NCBI GenBank assembly: GCA_009760885.1
Contig: CM019701.1
Location: forward strand, 34,362,697 to 34,426,696
DNA from: Achatina immaculata
Taxonomy: Eukaryota; Mollusca; Gastropoda; Stylommatophora; Achatinidae
Direction: 5' to 3'
DNA: 64,000 nt
Position 1 is the first letter of the stretch. Each line of letters opens with the position of its first letter. Shown piece by piece: positions 44,704 through 55,440 of this stretch. The translations under genes were made by a program, and so were the position numbers. Under the pieces are notes generated by a model that saw nothing but the letters and a program-made list of their open reading frames with translations, ran no database searches and was not told where the DNA came from.

Positions 44704-46101
44704 TCATCTTTGCTTTTGGTCTTTATTTGATGTTAATAGTGTTCCAGTTTTGCTAAGGATTGGTCTTTCTTTAGATGTAATAGTACCTGTTAGCCTCTTT
44801 TGTATGTTATATAAAGTTTTGCTGTCTCCTGTTTTTGCTTCTTTTTCTGCCTCTTTCGCCATATTGTCTATGTATTCTCTTTTATCCCTTCTAGCTGAAC
44901 TTTTTACTTTCCTGTCTATGTCTTTGTATTTTGCTTTTGCCAAATCTCTTTCATGATCTGCTTTTGCATTCAACAAGTCTAATTTGACTGCTCGTCTTTC
45001 ATGTATATACTTCCATGTTTTGTCTGATATCCATGCTTTTCTATTTGGTTTTTCCAGTCCAGCGCTTACTTTTGCTGCTGTGATTATGGCTGTGCTGTAA
45101 GAATTCCATAACTCATCTATACCTATCTCCTCAACTTCACTGGGTGTTTTAGAATGATTGGCAAGTTCCTGATTGAAATTAATGTTAGTATTTTCTTCTT
45201 GTAGGCTGTGGCTGTTTATCTTTCTGTGTACTGATTTCTTGTGTTGACTTTTCAATTTTAGTTTTATTTTCCCTATGCACAGGTTGTGATCACTGTTGAC
45301 ATCTGCACCCCTACAAGCCCTTACATCCATGAGAGATGTTCTGTATTGCTTTCTAATACAAAAATGGTCTATCTGGTTTCTAGTTCTATCATCTGGAGAT
45401 ATCCATGTTGTTTTATGTATCTCTTTGTGTGGGAATATTGTGCCTCCAATGACCATGCCATCTGTTAGACATACTTCAATTAATCTTTCTCCATTCTGGT
45501 TAACTATGTCAATTCCTTCTTTCCCCATCACTTTTTCAACGTCGGTATTATCCTTCCCTACCTTAGCGTTGAAGTCCCCCATAGCAATTAAGATGTCGTG
45601 TTTAGGGACTTTGTTGATGATTTGTTGTAGTTGGTGATAGAAGTCGTCTTTCACATCATCATCTGCATCATTCGTGGGTGCATAACACTGTATTATTGTC
45701 ATTCTTCCGTGTCGTAGGTTGTATCGTGCTCTTATTATACGACTGTTCACCGGTTCCCATTCTACAAGGCTCTTTGCAGCTACATTTGACATAATAATGC
45801 CCACTCCTTCTCGGAATTTACCGTCATTTCTGCCTGAATGTATAATTAACTTACCGTTTTCCGCCGATCTTTTACCTGCTTCTGGCCATCGCATTTCGCT
45901 GATGCCCAGTATGTCTAGATGATATCTCTCCATTTCTCTGATGACCTGAGTAGTTTTTGTTGGTGCTGCCATCGTTCTCACATTCCAGAATCCAACCCTT
46001 GTCACATGTTTGGGGCCGACGAATGAGCTCTTCGGAGTTGGCATCCCTGATGCTCGGTTGGTTTCTCTGCGAGTTTCCATAACGATATCTTTTTTTCCCA
46101 T
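44704..46101 (-). pseudogene. APE endonuclease half of family-E LINE ORF
   Basis: 465 codons from Met at 46101. VGFWNVRTM at residues 36-44, LGISEMRW at 65-72 (catalytic Glu), RMTIIQCYAPTND, LIAMGDFNAKVG (intact Asp and Asn box), RTRNQIDHFCI and VNSDHNLCIGKI (terminal SDH). These are all the ordered motifs of the LINE endonuclease that cuts the target. A basic linker rich in Lys and Glu follows. It ends at a TGA at 44704 where the sequence context (QR-stop-AEHFQEILN) suggests a former Trp codon. The RT half continues in the same frame, so this is one ORF with a point nonsense mutation. The start is the first Met in frame and fits the family layout. Confidence 0.92.
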
Positions 46102-46140
46102 CTGGAGTTGCCTCTAGATAGGTCCCAGGATAAGGTTGTT

Positions 46141-46445
46141 AGCCTTATGCCCAACTCCCGGTACATGATATGTAACAGATCAAGCGGAATTCCGCTGATT
46201 TCTGCATGCCGGAGAGAGCGTTTTAAAAACGACCGCCATCTTGCACGTCACGCCGGAAGATTTATATACGCGTATGCAAATCGGCCATTTTGGAAATATG
46301 AAGTCAACAAACCAGACCAAAGATGGCGGCTCCCTTGGAAGCATGCACGAGAGAGGAACAATGTGTAATTATTCCTTCTTGGACAGTGGGGGCGAGAAGC
46401 CTACATATATGAATCGCAGAATGAAGAGGCAGCATGGGGACACAT
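46141..46445. other. LINE leader and flank, no gene
   Basis: The first bases are probably family-E leader. GCGGAATTCCGC at 46182-46193 is a 12 bp palindrome of unknown meaning. Confidence 0.4.
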
Positions 46446-46449
46446 GTAT

Positions 46450-46910
46450 ATGACTTCGGGAGGTATACGAATGTCACAGGAAATTTAAAAGTGAGGTGTT
46501 AAATCTGGTGGATGCAGCTCGCTCAGGCCGGATCTCACACATGGAAAACGCCTAACACTAACACTGATGTGGAACAATGATGCGTTAAAACAAATGAAAA
46601 ACAATCGATGAAGTGGCTGGAGAAGTGAAGATAAGCCATGGCTCGGCATACCACATCATTCACTTCGTGTTGTAGTACAGAAAGGTCTGCGCCAGGTGAG
46701 TACCAAAACAACTCACCCTCAGTTTGAAAGAACGTCAAGAGGATTTTTGTTCAAGGAATACAGGCGTTAGTAAAGTGGTGGAAGGCCTGCCTGAACATGG
46801 AAGGAAACATGTTCAAAACTGGTAAGGAGTTTTCAAATATATATTTTATACGTTTTATGTCAATAATAAAAGTATTGCGGTTACTTTCTGACTCAGCCTT
46901 GTAATTCAAC
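46450..46910 (+). pseudogene. mariner-like transposase, N-terminal and end joined
   Basis: From about 46454: VHRKFKSEVLNLVDAARSGR, then from about 46595 IDEVAGEVKISHGSAYHIIH, KVCAR-stop-VPKQLTL and EERQE-like codons, the helix-turn-helix DNA-binding region and WVPxxL linker of mariner transposases. The catalytic domain is absent; the sequence jumps to KWWKACLNMEGN, which resembles the C-terminal codons, and a T-rich end near 46860-46910. It is an internally deleted, dead copy. It and the 18.6-19.1 kb remnant preserve opposite ends of the protein. Confidence 0.7.
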
Positions 46911-46914
46911 ACAT

Positions 46915-47575
46915 TTCATCTCCCAACTTCCAATTTTTGTGTTAACATCAGATTTCTCTTACTTTTATCGCAGTTGATGTCATGCACTTATTCACTAGTT
47001 GTATCATATTTCCTGAATTCATATAGACGATTTAGTTCAGCTGATTAATTCCAACAAACTAGATGATCACAGGTTCTGTCGTGATCTTTCTTTTTAAATC
47101 TGTTTTTTTTTTCTTCACGTCAGTTTCATGACAACTTTCTTTTCGTATACATGTGCTTTGCCTTATTGACTTATTTCGTTTGTTTCGTCTTCCTCTTTTT
47201 CCTTATTCAAAATCTACAGCAAATATGCACTAGACATACAAGCATACAAGCTGGCTATTATTTGTTCACAGACGGGGGGCGGGTGGGGGTACAAGTACGA
47301 GATGGCTTGATAATCTTCTCTGTGAATTCACAGAATTGCTCTGGGCCTCTTTTTTTCTATTAGCCAGCAACACAATATGTTTCTTGTTAGAGATAAACAA
47401 GACTGAGATTTCTCGTTGGCCATAGCCTCACAATACAGAAGTGAAATGAATCTTCAAATGTTTTTTTTTTGTTTAAAAAAATGCTGCTATTTGGACGTTG
47501 GAGAAAATGTGGGAACTAACAAGTTTAGCTTTCAAATGTAAATCTTGTCCAGTCTGTCAGCGATATATAACTTGT
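46915..47575. other. no recognisable gene
   Basis: T-rich, with a G-rich run near 47274-47290; nothing supported. Confidence 0.4.
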
Positions 47576-47589
47576 GGAGTTCGTATCTT

Positions 47590-48150
47590 CTGAGCCGTAG
47601 TTAGGTGCCAAGGACATAACGCTCTTGTCTCTCATAGCGGAAGTCGGCTGTTCGAATCCGGCTGGAGAGGGTCCAGTCACTCGGCTGCAGAAGTGGGCAA
47701 CTGTCTCCTTCTTCAGCTTGGGAAGGAAATGTGGTCAGGACTGACAATGACCGTATGACTCTCTAGGGTGCTACTGATATTGACCATATGACTCTCTAGG
47801 GTGCTACTGATATTTACTATATGACTCTCTAGGATGCTACTGATATTGACCGTATGACTCTCTAGGGTGCTACTGATATTGACCATATGACTCTCTAGGG
47901 TGCTACTGATATTTACTATATGACTCTCTAGGATGCTACTGATATTGACCATATGACTCTCTAGGGTGCTACTGATTTTGACCATATGACTCTCTAAGGT
48001 GCTACTGATATTTACCATATGACTCTCTAGGGTGCTACTGATATTGACCATATGATTCTCTATGGTGCTGATAAATCAAGGAAAATATGGGGACTAAGAT
48101 TATATCACATTGTAATCTCTGTGATATGATAGGGCCACCATTACCTTATC
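47590..48150 (+). mobile_element. tRNA-derived SINE with internal minisatellite
   Basis: The head contains GGACATAACGCTCTTGTCTC and the B box GTTCGAATCC at 47650-47659, spaced as in tRNA promoters. The body (AGAAGTGGGCAACTGTCTCC, GGGAAGGAAATGTGGTCAGG) and the end (AAGGAAAATATGGGGACTAA at about 48078) match SINE copies at 61965-62240 and 58966-59215. A 33 bp array splits the body from the 3' end. Confidence 0.75.
47745..48068. repeat. 33 bp minisatellite inside the SINE
   Basis: About 10 units of TATTGACCATATGACTCTCT plus AGGGTGCTACTGA, two sub-variants alternating. The reverse strand is open with an 11-residue VNISSTLESHM repeat; not considered a gene. Confidence 0.95.
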
Positions 48151-48269
48151 TTACATTCAGATGATGAAGATGATGAAGAGAGCGTGCCCTGGTTCATGCA
48201 GACGTTTTTAATATATTTTAATTATTTTTTTAACTTTATTTTTTAAAGGTAGTGCCAGACTAGTCAATA

Positions 48270-48352
48270 AGCTGCTCTGAAAGGGCAGAATGTCAGACGG
48301 GCCTGCGTGCCCAATTCTTAACCCTTTTGAAATAAAGATCAATCAATCAATC
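48270..48352 (+). mobile_element. Retroposon 3' end with (AATC)n tail
   Basis: Same sequence as 27100-27186: GGGCAGAATGTCAGACGGGC, TTAACCCTTTTGAAATAAAG and ATCAATCAATCAATC tail. Confidence 0.85.
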
Positions 48353-48424
48353 ATTCTTCTGAAGCGTATTTTCACGAGTGTCTTGTCTGAACTGTTACAT
48401 CACACATTTATTACACCACTTATA

Positions 48425-49560
48425 GATGAAGGTGACCACTGGTTGAAACTGACTACTAAATGAAGACAATCATTAGTTGAATGTGACCACTAGATGAAGG
48501 TAATCACTAGTTGAATGTAACCACTAGATGAAGGCAATCATCAGTTGAAAGTGGCCACTAGATGAAGGTGACCACTCGTTGAAACTTACTACTAAACGAA
48601 GATTATCTCTAGTTGAATGTGACCACTAGATGAAGGTAATCACAAGTTGAAAGCGGCGACTAGTTGAACGTGGTTACTAGTTGAAGGTGATAAGTAAAGG
48701 AGGGTGACCTCTAGTTGAAAGTGGTCTCTAGATGAAGGTGACCACTAGATGAAGGTAGCCACTAGACGAAGGTGAACACTGGATAACTAAATGAAGGTGA
48801 CCTCTAGTTGAAAGTAGTCCTAGCTGAAGGTGATTAGTAAAGGAAGGGGACAGCTAATTGAAGGAAACCAGTAGTCGAAGGTGACCACTAGTTGAAAATG
48901 GTCAGTAGTTGAAAGTGGTCACTAGCTGAAGAAGGTCGCTAGGTGAAAGTGAACACTAGCTGAAGGTGACCACTAGATGAAGCTGACCAGTATATGAAGG
49001 TGACCACTATTTGAAGGTGACTACTAAATAAAGGTGACACTAGTTGAAAGTGACCAATAGACGAAGGTGACCACTAGTTGAAGGAAACCAGTAGTCGAAG
49101 GTGACCACTAGTTGAAAAAGGTAACTAGGTGAAAGTGGTCACTAGCTGAAGATGACCACTTGAAGAACGTGAACATTGACTGAGGGTGACCACCAGATGA
49201 GGATGACCAATAGATGAAGGTGACCACTATTTGAAAGTGACCACTAGATGAAGGTGACACTAGTTGAAGGTGACCACTAGACGAAAGTGACCACTAGTTG
49301 AAGGTAGCCACTAAATGAATGTGACACTAGATGAAGGTGACCACTAGACGAAAGTGACCACTAGACGACTAGGTGAAGGTAGCCACTAGATCAATGTGAC
49401 ACTAGATGAAGGTAGCCACTAGACGAAGGTGGCCACTAGGCGACTAGTTGAAGGTAGCCACCAGGTGAATGTGACACTAGATGAAGATGACACTAGATGA
49501 AGGTAGCCACTAGACGAAGGTGAACACTGGATGACTAGTTGAAGGTAGCCACTAGATGAA
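48425..49560. repeat. 17 bp minisatellite, large degenerate array
   Basis: Dozens of units of GGTGACCACTAGTTGAA with variants (AGATGAA, AGACGAA, GTAGCCACT). Length 1.1 kb. The same motif makes the array at 53645-54122. Confidence 0.95.
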
Positions 49561-49569
49561 AGCGGCCTC

Positions 49570-50900
49570 AAATAACAATCACTTCCTGTCCGTGAGTTTA
49601 CTTTTTCAGCAGAGCCTTGATCGTTAGAATATATTCTGAAACAATTCTGAAAATGAGGAATTGTCAGTTTTGTAACTCAGTCCTTTTAGTTAGCAAGTAA
49701 TATAGATTTGTAGATACAAACAAACAAACAAAACACAAACAGAGGAGGAAGAGAAGGACGAAGGAGATTTAATGTTTTATTTCTAATTTAGAAAAATTGT
49801 CTCGGGGATATTATGTATCAACTTCTAAAAGTGACTTCCAACTTTTTAATATAACCGAATTGGAACTCGCTGTCTGGAGGTCGTTTTATTTATTCGATAA
49901 GAAAACATGATTTTGTTAGTGAAATAAAGCACACAAAAGAAATTAACTATGAAATTTTTGAACAATTGAAGCCATAAAGCAGTTAAGGAAAAAAAACCAA
50001 CTCAGTTCGCGTTTTCTTGTATCAACGTAAGCTGGTGATAACTAAAATAGTTCAAGACTCTGAAGAACAATGATTTCCAGTGAAATTAAGGAAGCACTAT
50101 TAGATAGTATTCCATACAAGATGCCGGTTCTGTACTTAATTGTCAACCTACACAGTCAGTCATCTAGGCCAATAACTCAGACGCTGTAGGGGGAAGGGGA
50201 GGATAGCTTTTAAATGATGAATACAGTTTTATCTTCAGTTATTTTTTTCTTTGCAAACACTATCAGATATTATTTATCTACTTGCTACCGTCCGACGGCA
50301 CGTTTTTACATATGCAGAGAAAATACGATCTCTATGTATTGGATTAACAGTTAACTAACAAACACTGCTTGGTTCTTTCATGGTTGTAGGAAAAGATTGC
50401 CTGTAAGACAATATGGAAATAAGGTAAAATCGGTTGAAGTTCACTGTTAGTTTTGTGCTTTATATAGCCTGAACGATAATAAAGATAAACTCAAATCAAT
50501 GAGGAAATAGAAAAAGATAAACCCAAATCAACAGGGAAAGAGAACAAATATTTACGACTATAAAAGAACTCGTTGCTATGCGTGGGAGGTAGTTTCGTGA
50601 AAGGAAATTGAAAAGTTCGCGTGTTTCTTCCATTTTAATATTCCAGCGGAAAAAAAAATCGAGGATTTTCAAACTGTGAAATGTGCAAAGTTTTCTCAAG
50701 GTAACGCAAATGTTTCTTCTAAGCCATATTTTAAACAAAATTATTTTCTTGTTTTTTTAAATCCAGAATATATTTTTATCATCTTAAAATGGGGGAATTT
50801 CTGTTTAAATACTTTTCTTTGTTCAAGCTAGCACATGTTCTTGTGAGGAAGATTAATCACAGGAAGTGAAGATTTGCTCCTTCATTCCCTATCTTTCAGT
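49570..50900. other. no recognisable gene
   Basis: AT-rich sequence; nothing supported. An AGGGAAAGAGA-type duplication (AAAGATAAACYCAAATCAAY) occurs near 50482-50530. Confidence 0.4.
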
Positions 50901-50919
50901 TATATGTTAATTTAAACAT

Positions 50920-51768
50920 CTCTCTCTCTCTGAACCTTAAGTGCCCAGGGCACATGGGGCTTCCGCAAGGGTTTTCCACAAATGCCTGTCCTTCGCCATT
51001 TTGTCTGCTCTTGCCCAGGTGAGCCCTCTATTGCTCAACATCCTTTCTGTTGTTCTTCTCCATGTCTCTTTGGTCTATCCTTACTTCTGTTCTCCTGTGG
51101 TGTTCATCTTAGTGCTGTTTTTGGTAGTGAGTTATCAGTCATTCGGAACACATGGCCAAACCATCGCCAGCGTCTTTCCTCAATAATTGTTGTCAGTGGC
51201 TTCATCTGCATTTCTGCCAATAAGATGTTATTTCTTATGGTATTTGGCCAGAATATTTGTCTAATTCTTCGTAAACATTTAGTCTGGAAAGAATTCAACT
51301 TGTTTTCTATGGTTTTGGTGATTTTCCAGCATTCACTTCCATAGAGTAGTACACTTAGAACTTAGAACTCTTAAATATCCTGATTTTCATATTTATGCTT
51401 ATTTTTTTTAAATTTCCATATAGTCTGCAGCATTGCAAAAGCCTGGTTTGCTCTAGTAAGTCTGCTGTTGATGTCCTCTGTGCTGTCTCCATTTTCTACT
51501 ACTCTGCTGCCAAGGTATACAAATTCGTTGACCTTCTCCACTAACTTGTTATCTACTCTGAGTATATTTCTGTTGTTCACATTTTGCTTCATTAACTTTG
51601 TCCTTCCTACGTTGATCTTTAGTCCTATGTTGTTTGCATTCTGAGTTAGCTTGTTTATTTTATCTTGCATATCGTTTTGACTGCTTGATAATAGACAAAT
51701 GTCGTCCGCAAAGTCAAGGTCCTCCAGCACTGTGTCAAGGGTCCATTGTAATCCTCTGCGTTTGTATG
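50920..51768 (-). mobile_element. Family-C LINE 3' copy with 16 bp TSD
   Basis: The reverse strand has VLEDLDFADDICLLSS (RT motif C), ANNIGLKINVGRTKLM, VNEFVYLGSRVVENGD, then in other frames NSFQTKCLRRIRQIF and RRWRWFGHVFRMTDN, and the terminus seen at 41074-41247, ending in a GA tail (50920-50932 as CT). ATGTTAATTTAAACAT flanks both sides (50904-50919 and 51769-51784), a perfect 16 bp duplication. Small indels break the frame at about 51370 and 51100. Confidence 0.95.
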
Positions 51769-51784
51769 ATGTTAATTTAAACAT

Positions 51785-52100
51785 AGGTGGCATTTTTAGG
51801 TTCGAGTATGCATACTCTTTTGACATATTAACGTAAGGAACGGCGAACCACAGCTGATCAAGACCCTGTCTCGATTCTCCGTTGGCAACGTCGATAACGG
51901 GCATAGCATGGCTAACACGGTATGGGTCGCCATAGCGCAAATGGGGGTGGAGTCGTTAAAGAAGTACTGCACACTCCCTGCTTGTCAGCTCTACTCAAGG
52001 GCTGAAAAAATGGCTGACATAACCCGCTCCCAAGTGGACACGATGATGTGTTTCAACATCTTCGGCTGCAAAGAGCAACAGCTCGCCCTTCCAGGGAGAT
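51785..52100 (-). other. Possible coding remnant, unidentified
   Basis: The reverse frame upstream of the LINE reads GDPYRVSHAMPVIDVANGES and LDQLWFAVPYVNMSKEYAY, a complex composition unlike the neighbouring repeats, fused by chance to the LINE ORF. I do not recognise it. It could be a host exon relic or another transposon's coding region. Confidence 0.25.
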
Positions 52101-52102
52101 AG

Positions 52103-52812
52103 AAGAAAAACAGAAAGAAAGAAAGAAGTACAGACAGAAAGAAAGAAATGAAAAAAGAAAGAAGTGCAGACAGAAAGAAAGAAAGGAAAAAAGAAAGAAA
52201 GAAAGAAGTGCAGACAAAAAGAAAGAAAGGAAAAAAGAAAGAAAAGAAAGAAGCAGACAGAAAGAAAGAAGAAAAAAGAAAGAAAGAAAGAAAAAAGAAA
52301 GAAAGGAAAAAAGAAAGAAAGAAGTGCAGACAGAAAGAAAGAAAGGAAAAGAAAGAAAGAAAGAAAGAAGTGCAGACACAAAGAAAGAAAGGAAAAAGAA
52401 AGAAAGAAAGAAAGAAGTGCAGACAGAAAGAAAGAAAAGAAAAAAGAAAGAAAGAAAGAAGTGCATACAGAAAGAAAGAAATGAAAAAAAGAAAGAAAGA
52501 ACTGCAGACAGAAAGAAAGAAAGGAAAAAAGAAAGAAAGAAAGAAGTGCAGACAGGAAGAAAGAAAGGAAAAAAGAAAGAAAGAAAGAAGTGCAGACAGG
52601 AAGAAAGAAAGGAAAAAAGAAAGAAAGAAGTGCAGACAGGAAGAAAGAAAGGAAAAAAGAAAGAAAGAAGTGCAGACAGAAAGAAAGAAGTGCAGACAGA
52701 AAGAAAGAAATGAAAGAAAGAAAGAAGTGCAAACAGAAAGAAAGAAAGGAAAAAAGAAAGAAAGAAAAAAGAAGAAGAAAAAAGAAAGAAAGAAAGAAAG
52801 AAGAAGAAGTGG
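52103..52812. repeat. (GAAA)n-type polypurine array
   Basis: About 710 bp, almost entirely A and G on the plus strand, with a higher-order unit of roughly 40-45 bp that starts GTGCAGACAGAAAGAAAGAA. Long Lys/Glu/Arg and Phe/Leu/Ser ORFs on both strands are repeat products. Confidence 0.97.
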
Positions 52813-52814
52813 CA

Positions 52815-53640
52815 TTTCATTTCTAGAACTTCTAGAACTTTCTAAACTTTTTTTTCTAAAATAATGGAAAATATTCTCAACATTTGTTTTTTAAATACAA
52901 AGTTTCCTAGATTATTACAAAATGTTCTGAGGATTAGATCATCTTGTAAGGGACATGTCAGTGCAGTCATGAATTAAACTAAATAATAAAAAAACATTAA
53001 AATATTACAACAAAATTAATAAAATATTTAAAATACTAAACTACAAAATATAAATAAAAATTATTCCAAATATTCTACAACTGAGATGCCAACGGAAATA
53101 GAAACAATTCAAGGACAAAGCAATCTACATCAAAATGTGTACACTACGTTACATTAACAAGAAAATAGGCCCTAGAATACAAGTTTCAGCTGCAAAATTG
53201 AGCTTATTCGGCATTCTGTGAAGTGGATGAACAAACAGAAAGGACACATAGAGCGGAAGGACACATAAAAATATTTGATCACTTGTTCAGCAGATGAAAA
53301 TACAATATTCTTGTTTTGCTTTGTTTTGTGTAAGAAAACATGACTACGTACACATTCTTTATGAATAACGTTTCACGCTGAATTAGAAAATACACAAACT
53401 TTAGCAATACTGGAAAACTTCCCAGCTTGAAAGTAGCAATGAAACATTTAGCAATTAGAAGAATAACACAATTTTATATTTTTAAGCACTACAGAAAGCA
53501 GGGTGAAAGGTCATTTGCAGACAGTCTCTTACGTGCGCACGGGGCACAAGGCAAAATGAAGATAAAACATTTAAAGAGCAACTACGATAAACAAAAAATG
53601 TAATCTTGGGTAAGCAAAAGTTATACATGTTATTGTATCA
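52815..53640. other. no recognisable gene
   Basis: AT-rich; nothing supported. Confidence 0.4.
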
Positions 53641-53644
53641 GATG

Positions 53645-54122
53645 GTGACCACTAGTTGAAGTTGACCACTGGATGAAGGTGACCACTAGCTGAAGATGTC
53701 AACTAGTTGAAGGTGGCTACTAGTTGAAGATGTCAGATAGTCGAAGGTGACCACTACATAAAGATATCAACTAGCTGAAGGTGACAACTAGTTGAAGATG
53801 ACCACTAATTAAAGATGTCAGCTAGTTGAAGGTGACCACTAGCTGAAGGTGACCACTAGCTGAAGATATCAACTAGTTGAAGGTGACCACTAGCTGAAGG
53901 TGACCACTAGCTGAAGATATCAACTAGTTGACGGTGAACACTAGTTGAAGATGACCACTAAATGAAGGTGACCACTAGTTGAAGTTGACTACTAGTTGAA
54001 GGTGACCACTAGTTGAAGATGACCACTAAATGAAGGTGACCACTAGTTGAAGTTGACTACTAGTTGAAGGTGACCACTAGTTGAAGATGATCACTAACTG
54101 AAGGTGACCACTAGATGAAGGT
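53645..54122. repeat. 17 bp minisatellite, second array
   Basis: About 28 units of GGTGACCACTAGTTGAA with GATGTCAACTAGTTGAA variants, same unit as 48425-49560. Confidence 0.95.
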
Positions 54123-54546
54123 CTTCTGATGAAAATTAGTGCTGGAAATTATTTTCACAGTACAAAACAGGGACCGCTAAAATAAAAATCGCAGTAAATT
54201 TGTCACGAAACAAACATTTTCTGCGAAACATTTGCTACATTTCTTCCACTGAAAATGAGCAGAAAACTCCGTTCAAAGTTTGCGGTCAGAGCAAATCTGA
54301 ATCAATTTCTTTTGTTAACTTTGCAACATAACGCGGTGATACAAAAGTTTCTATTTCCTGATGTGTTATCAATAATAATGCTATTAGAGTGAAATGTATA
54401 TTTTTATGTTTTTCTACACCAGATAAAGTTCTCATGATAGCATTATAGTTTCCTGCTAATGTTCGACAAATCGTAAAATGATGGCTCTTATAAATAATTC
54501 ATTAATGTTAGGAGAACGGCATGAGAGCGAAAGATGGATATTAAAA

Positions 54547-54547
<1 letters not shown>

Positions 54548-54592
<45 letters not shown>

Positions 54593-54812
54593 CCTTAAAT
54601 GCCCAGGGCACATTGGGCTTCAGCAAGGGTTTTCCACAAACGCCTGTCCTTTGCCTTTTTTTCCCGCTCTTGCTCATGTGAGCCCTCTATTGCTCAGCAT
54701 CCTCTATGTTGTACTTCTCCATGTCTCTTTTGGTCTACCCTTACTTCTGTTCCCCTTTGGTGTCCATCTTAGTGCTATTTTTGGTAGTGAGTTGTCAGTC
54801 ATTCGGAGCACA
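54548..54812 (-). mobile_element. Family-C LINE 3' end with long (GA)n tail
   Basis: The terminal codons of family C on the reverse strand (KDRRLWKTLAE-like; GCCCAGGGCACATTGGGCTT at 54601) are followed by a 41 bp CT run at 54549-54589, the expanded tail. ATTAAA at both edges may be the remains of a duplication. Confidence 0.85.
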
Positions 54813-54839
54813 TTAAAGATACAATTCTGTAATTGTGAG

Positions 54840-55125
54840 GAGAAAAGAAAATGTCCCATTGAAATAACCATTGAAGAAGAGAAGAAGACAGGAAGAGACT
54901 AGCAATGATTGGGGAAGTGAAGAAATCAAGTACACTGATAATGTATACATTAAAAATGTAATTCTTGGGATGAAGTGAATACCCAGGCTGCATCAGACGA
55001 TTCAATGTTACAGATGAATCAACGCCATTGGACGCGGTCAGACCTGATGGTACAAACTACTTAGTCAGCAGTTGACTAGAAACCGTCATCTAGTGTGGCC
55101 GTCACTACGATCATCATTGCTATTA
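54840..55125. other. no recognisable gene
   Basis: Nothing supported. Confidence 0.35.
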
Positions 55126-55126
55126 G

Positions 55127-55262
55127 CGTCTTTCCTTCCTTCTTGAGGCTGGGTGGACCCCCCGGGTACGAGCCATGGTCTGATGGCCACTGTGGTGAGT
55201 GGACATCGAAACTGGGTCGACTGATTGGCAAGCGAGTGTCCAATCCATTACACTATCGCGGC
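55127..55262 (-). mobile_element. tRNA-derived SINE, 3'-truncated
   Basis: The reverse strand reads GGGAGCCGCGATAGTGTAAT (A box TAGTGTAATGG), GGACACTCGCTTGCCAATCA, then GTTTCGATGTCC (B-box-like) and GGGGGTCCACCCAGCCTC, the last block shared with the SINE at 58966-59215. Confidence 0.75.
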
Positions 55263-55311
55263 TCCCAAGTTAAGTATTATAATAGGGGCTAATTGTGATA
55301 TATCAGAGATA

Positions 55312-55440
55312 TATCCATACTACAAAACTTAATACTGAGGAAGGTTGGCTAGTAAAGAAGATTAATCAGAGAAAATTTAAAATATTTTGGGCATATTAAA
55401 CATTCATGAGAATTTATAGAAGACAGTCTTGGAAGGGTCT
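55312..55440 (+). mobile_element. Family-A LINE internal piece
   Basis: A diverged copy of the segment from ATCCATACTACAAAACTTAA to CTTGGAAGGG (28915-29035 equivalent). It lacks the 3' end and joins head-on to the next copy. Confidence 0.8.

Larger units (their letters stand above)
43085..46140 (-). mobile_element. Family-E LINE, near full length
   Basis: About 3.05 kb, running right to left: a short 5' leader (GTTGGGCATAAGGCTAACAA at about 46152-46130), one ORF of about 1,000 codons covering endonuclease, RT and C-terminus, and a 3' tail of two to three copies of an AAGATAT-type unit (43070-43090). The single-ORF layout without RNase H is RTE-like. Only one nonsense codon and one frameshift break the ORF (separate entries), so the copy is recent. 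Target-site duplications could not be fixed. Confidence 0.9.

Noticed and set aside
44075..44956. 293-codon plus-strand ORF
   Set aside because: Antisense shadow of the family-E LINE; the minus strand carries the ordered RT motifs.
46182..46193. 12 bp palindrome as a protein-binding operator
   Set aside because: A single short palindrome in eukaryotic DNA is expected by chance; no supporting context.
47590..47700. Functional tRNA gene
   Set aside because: The B box is good but the sequence continues into a SINE body shared with two other loci.
48425..49560. CRISPR or regulatory-site array
   Set aside because: Degenerate 17 bp tandem motif without unique spacers.
51991..52864. Several ORFs of 220-275 codons on both strands
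   Set aside because: They translate a GAAA-type array: Phe/Leu/Ser on one strand, Lys/Glu/Arg on the other.
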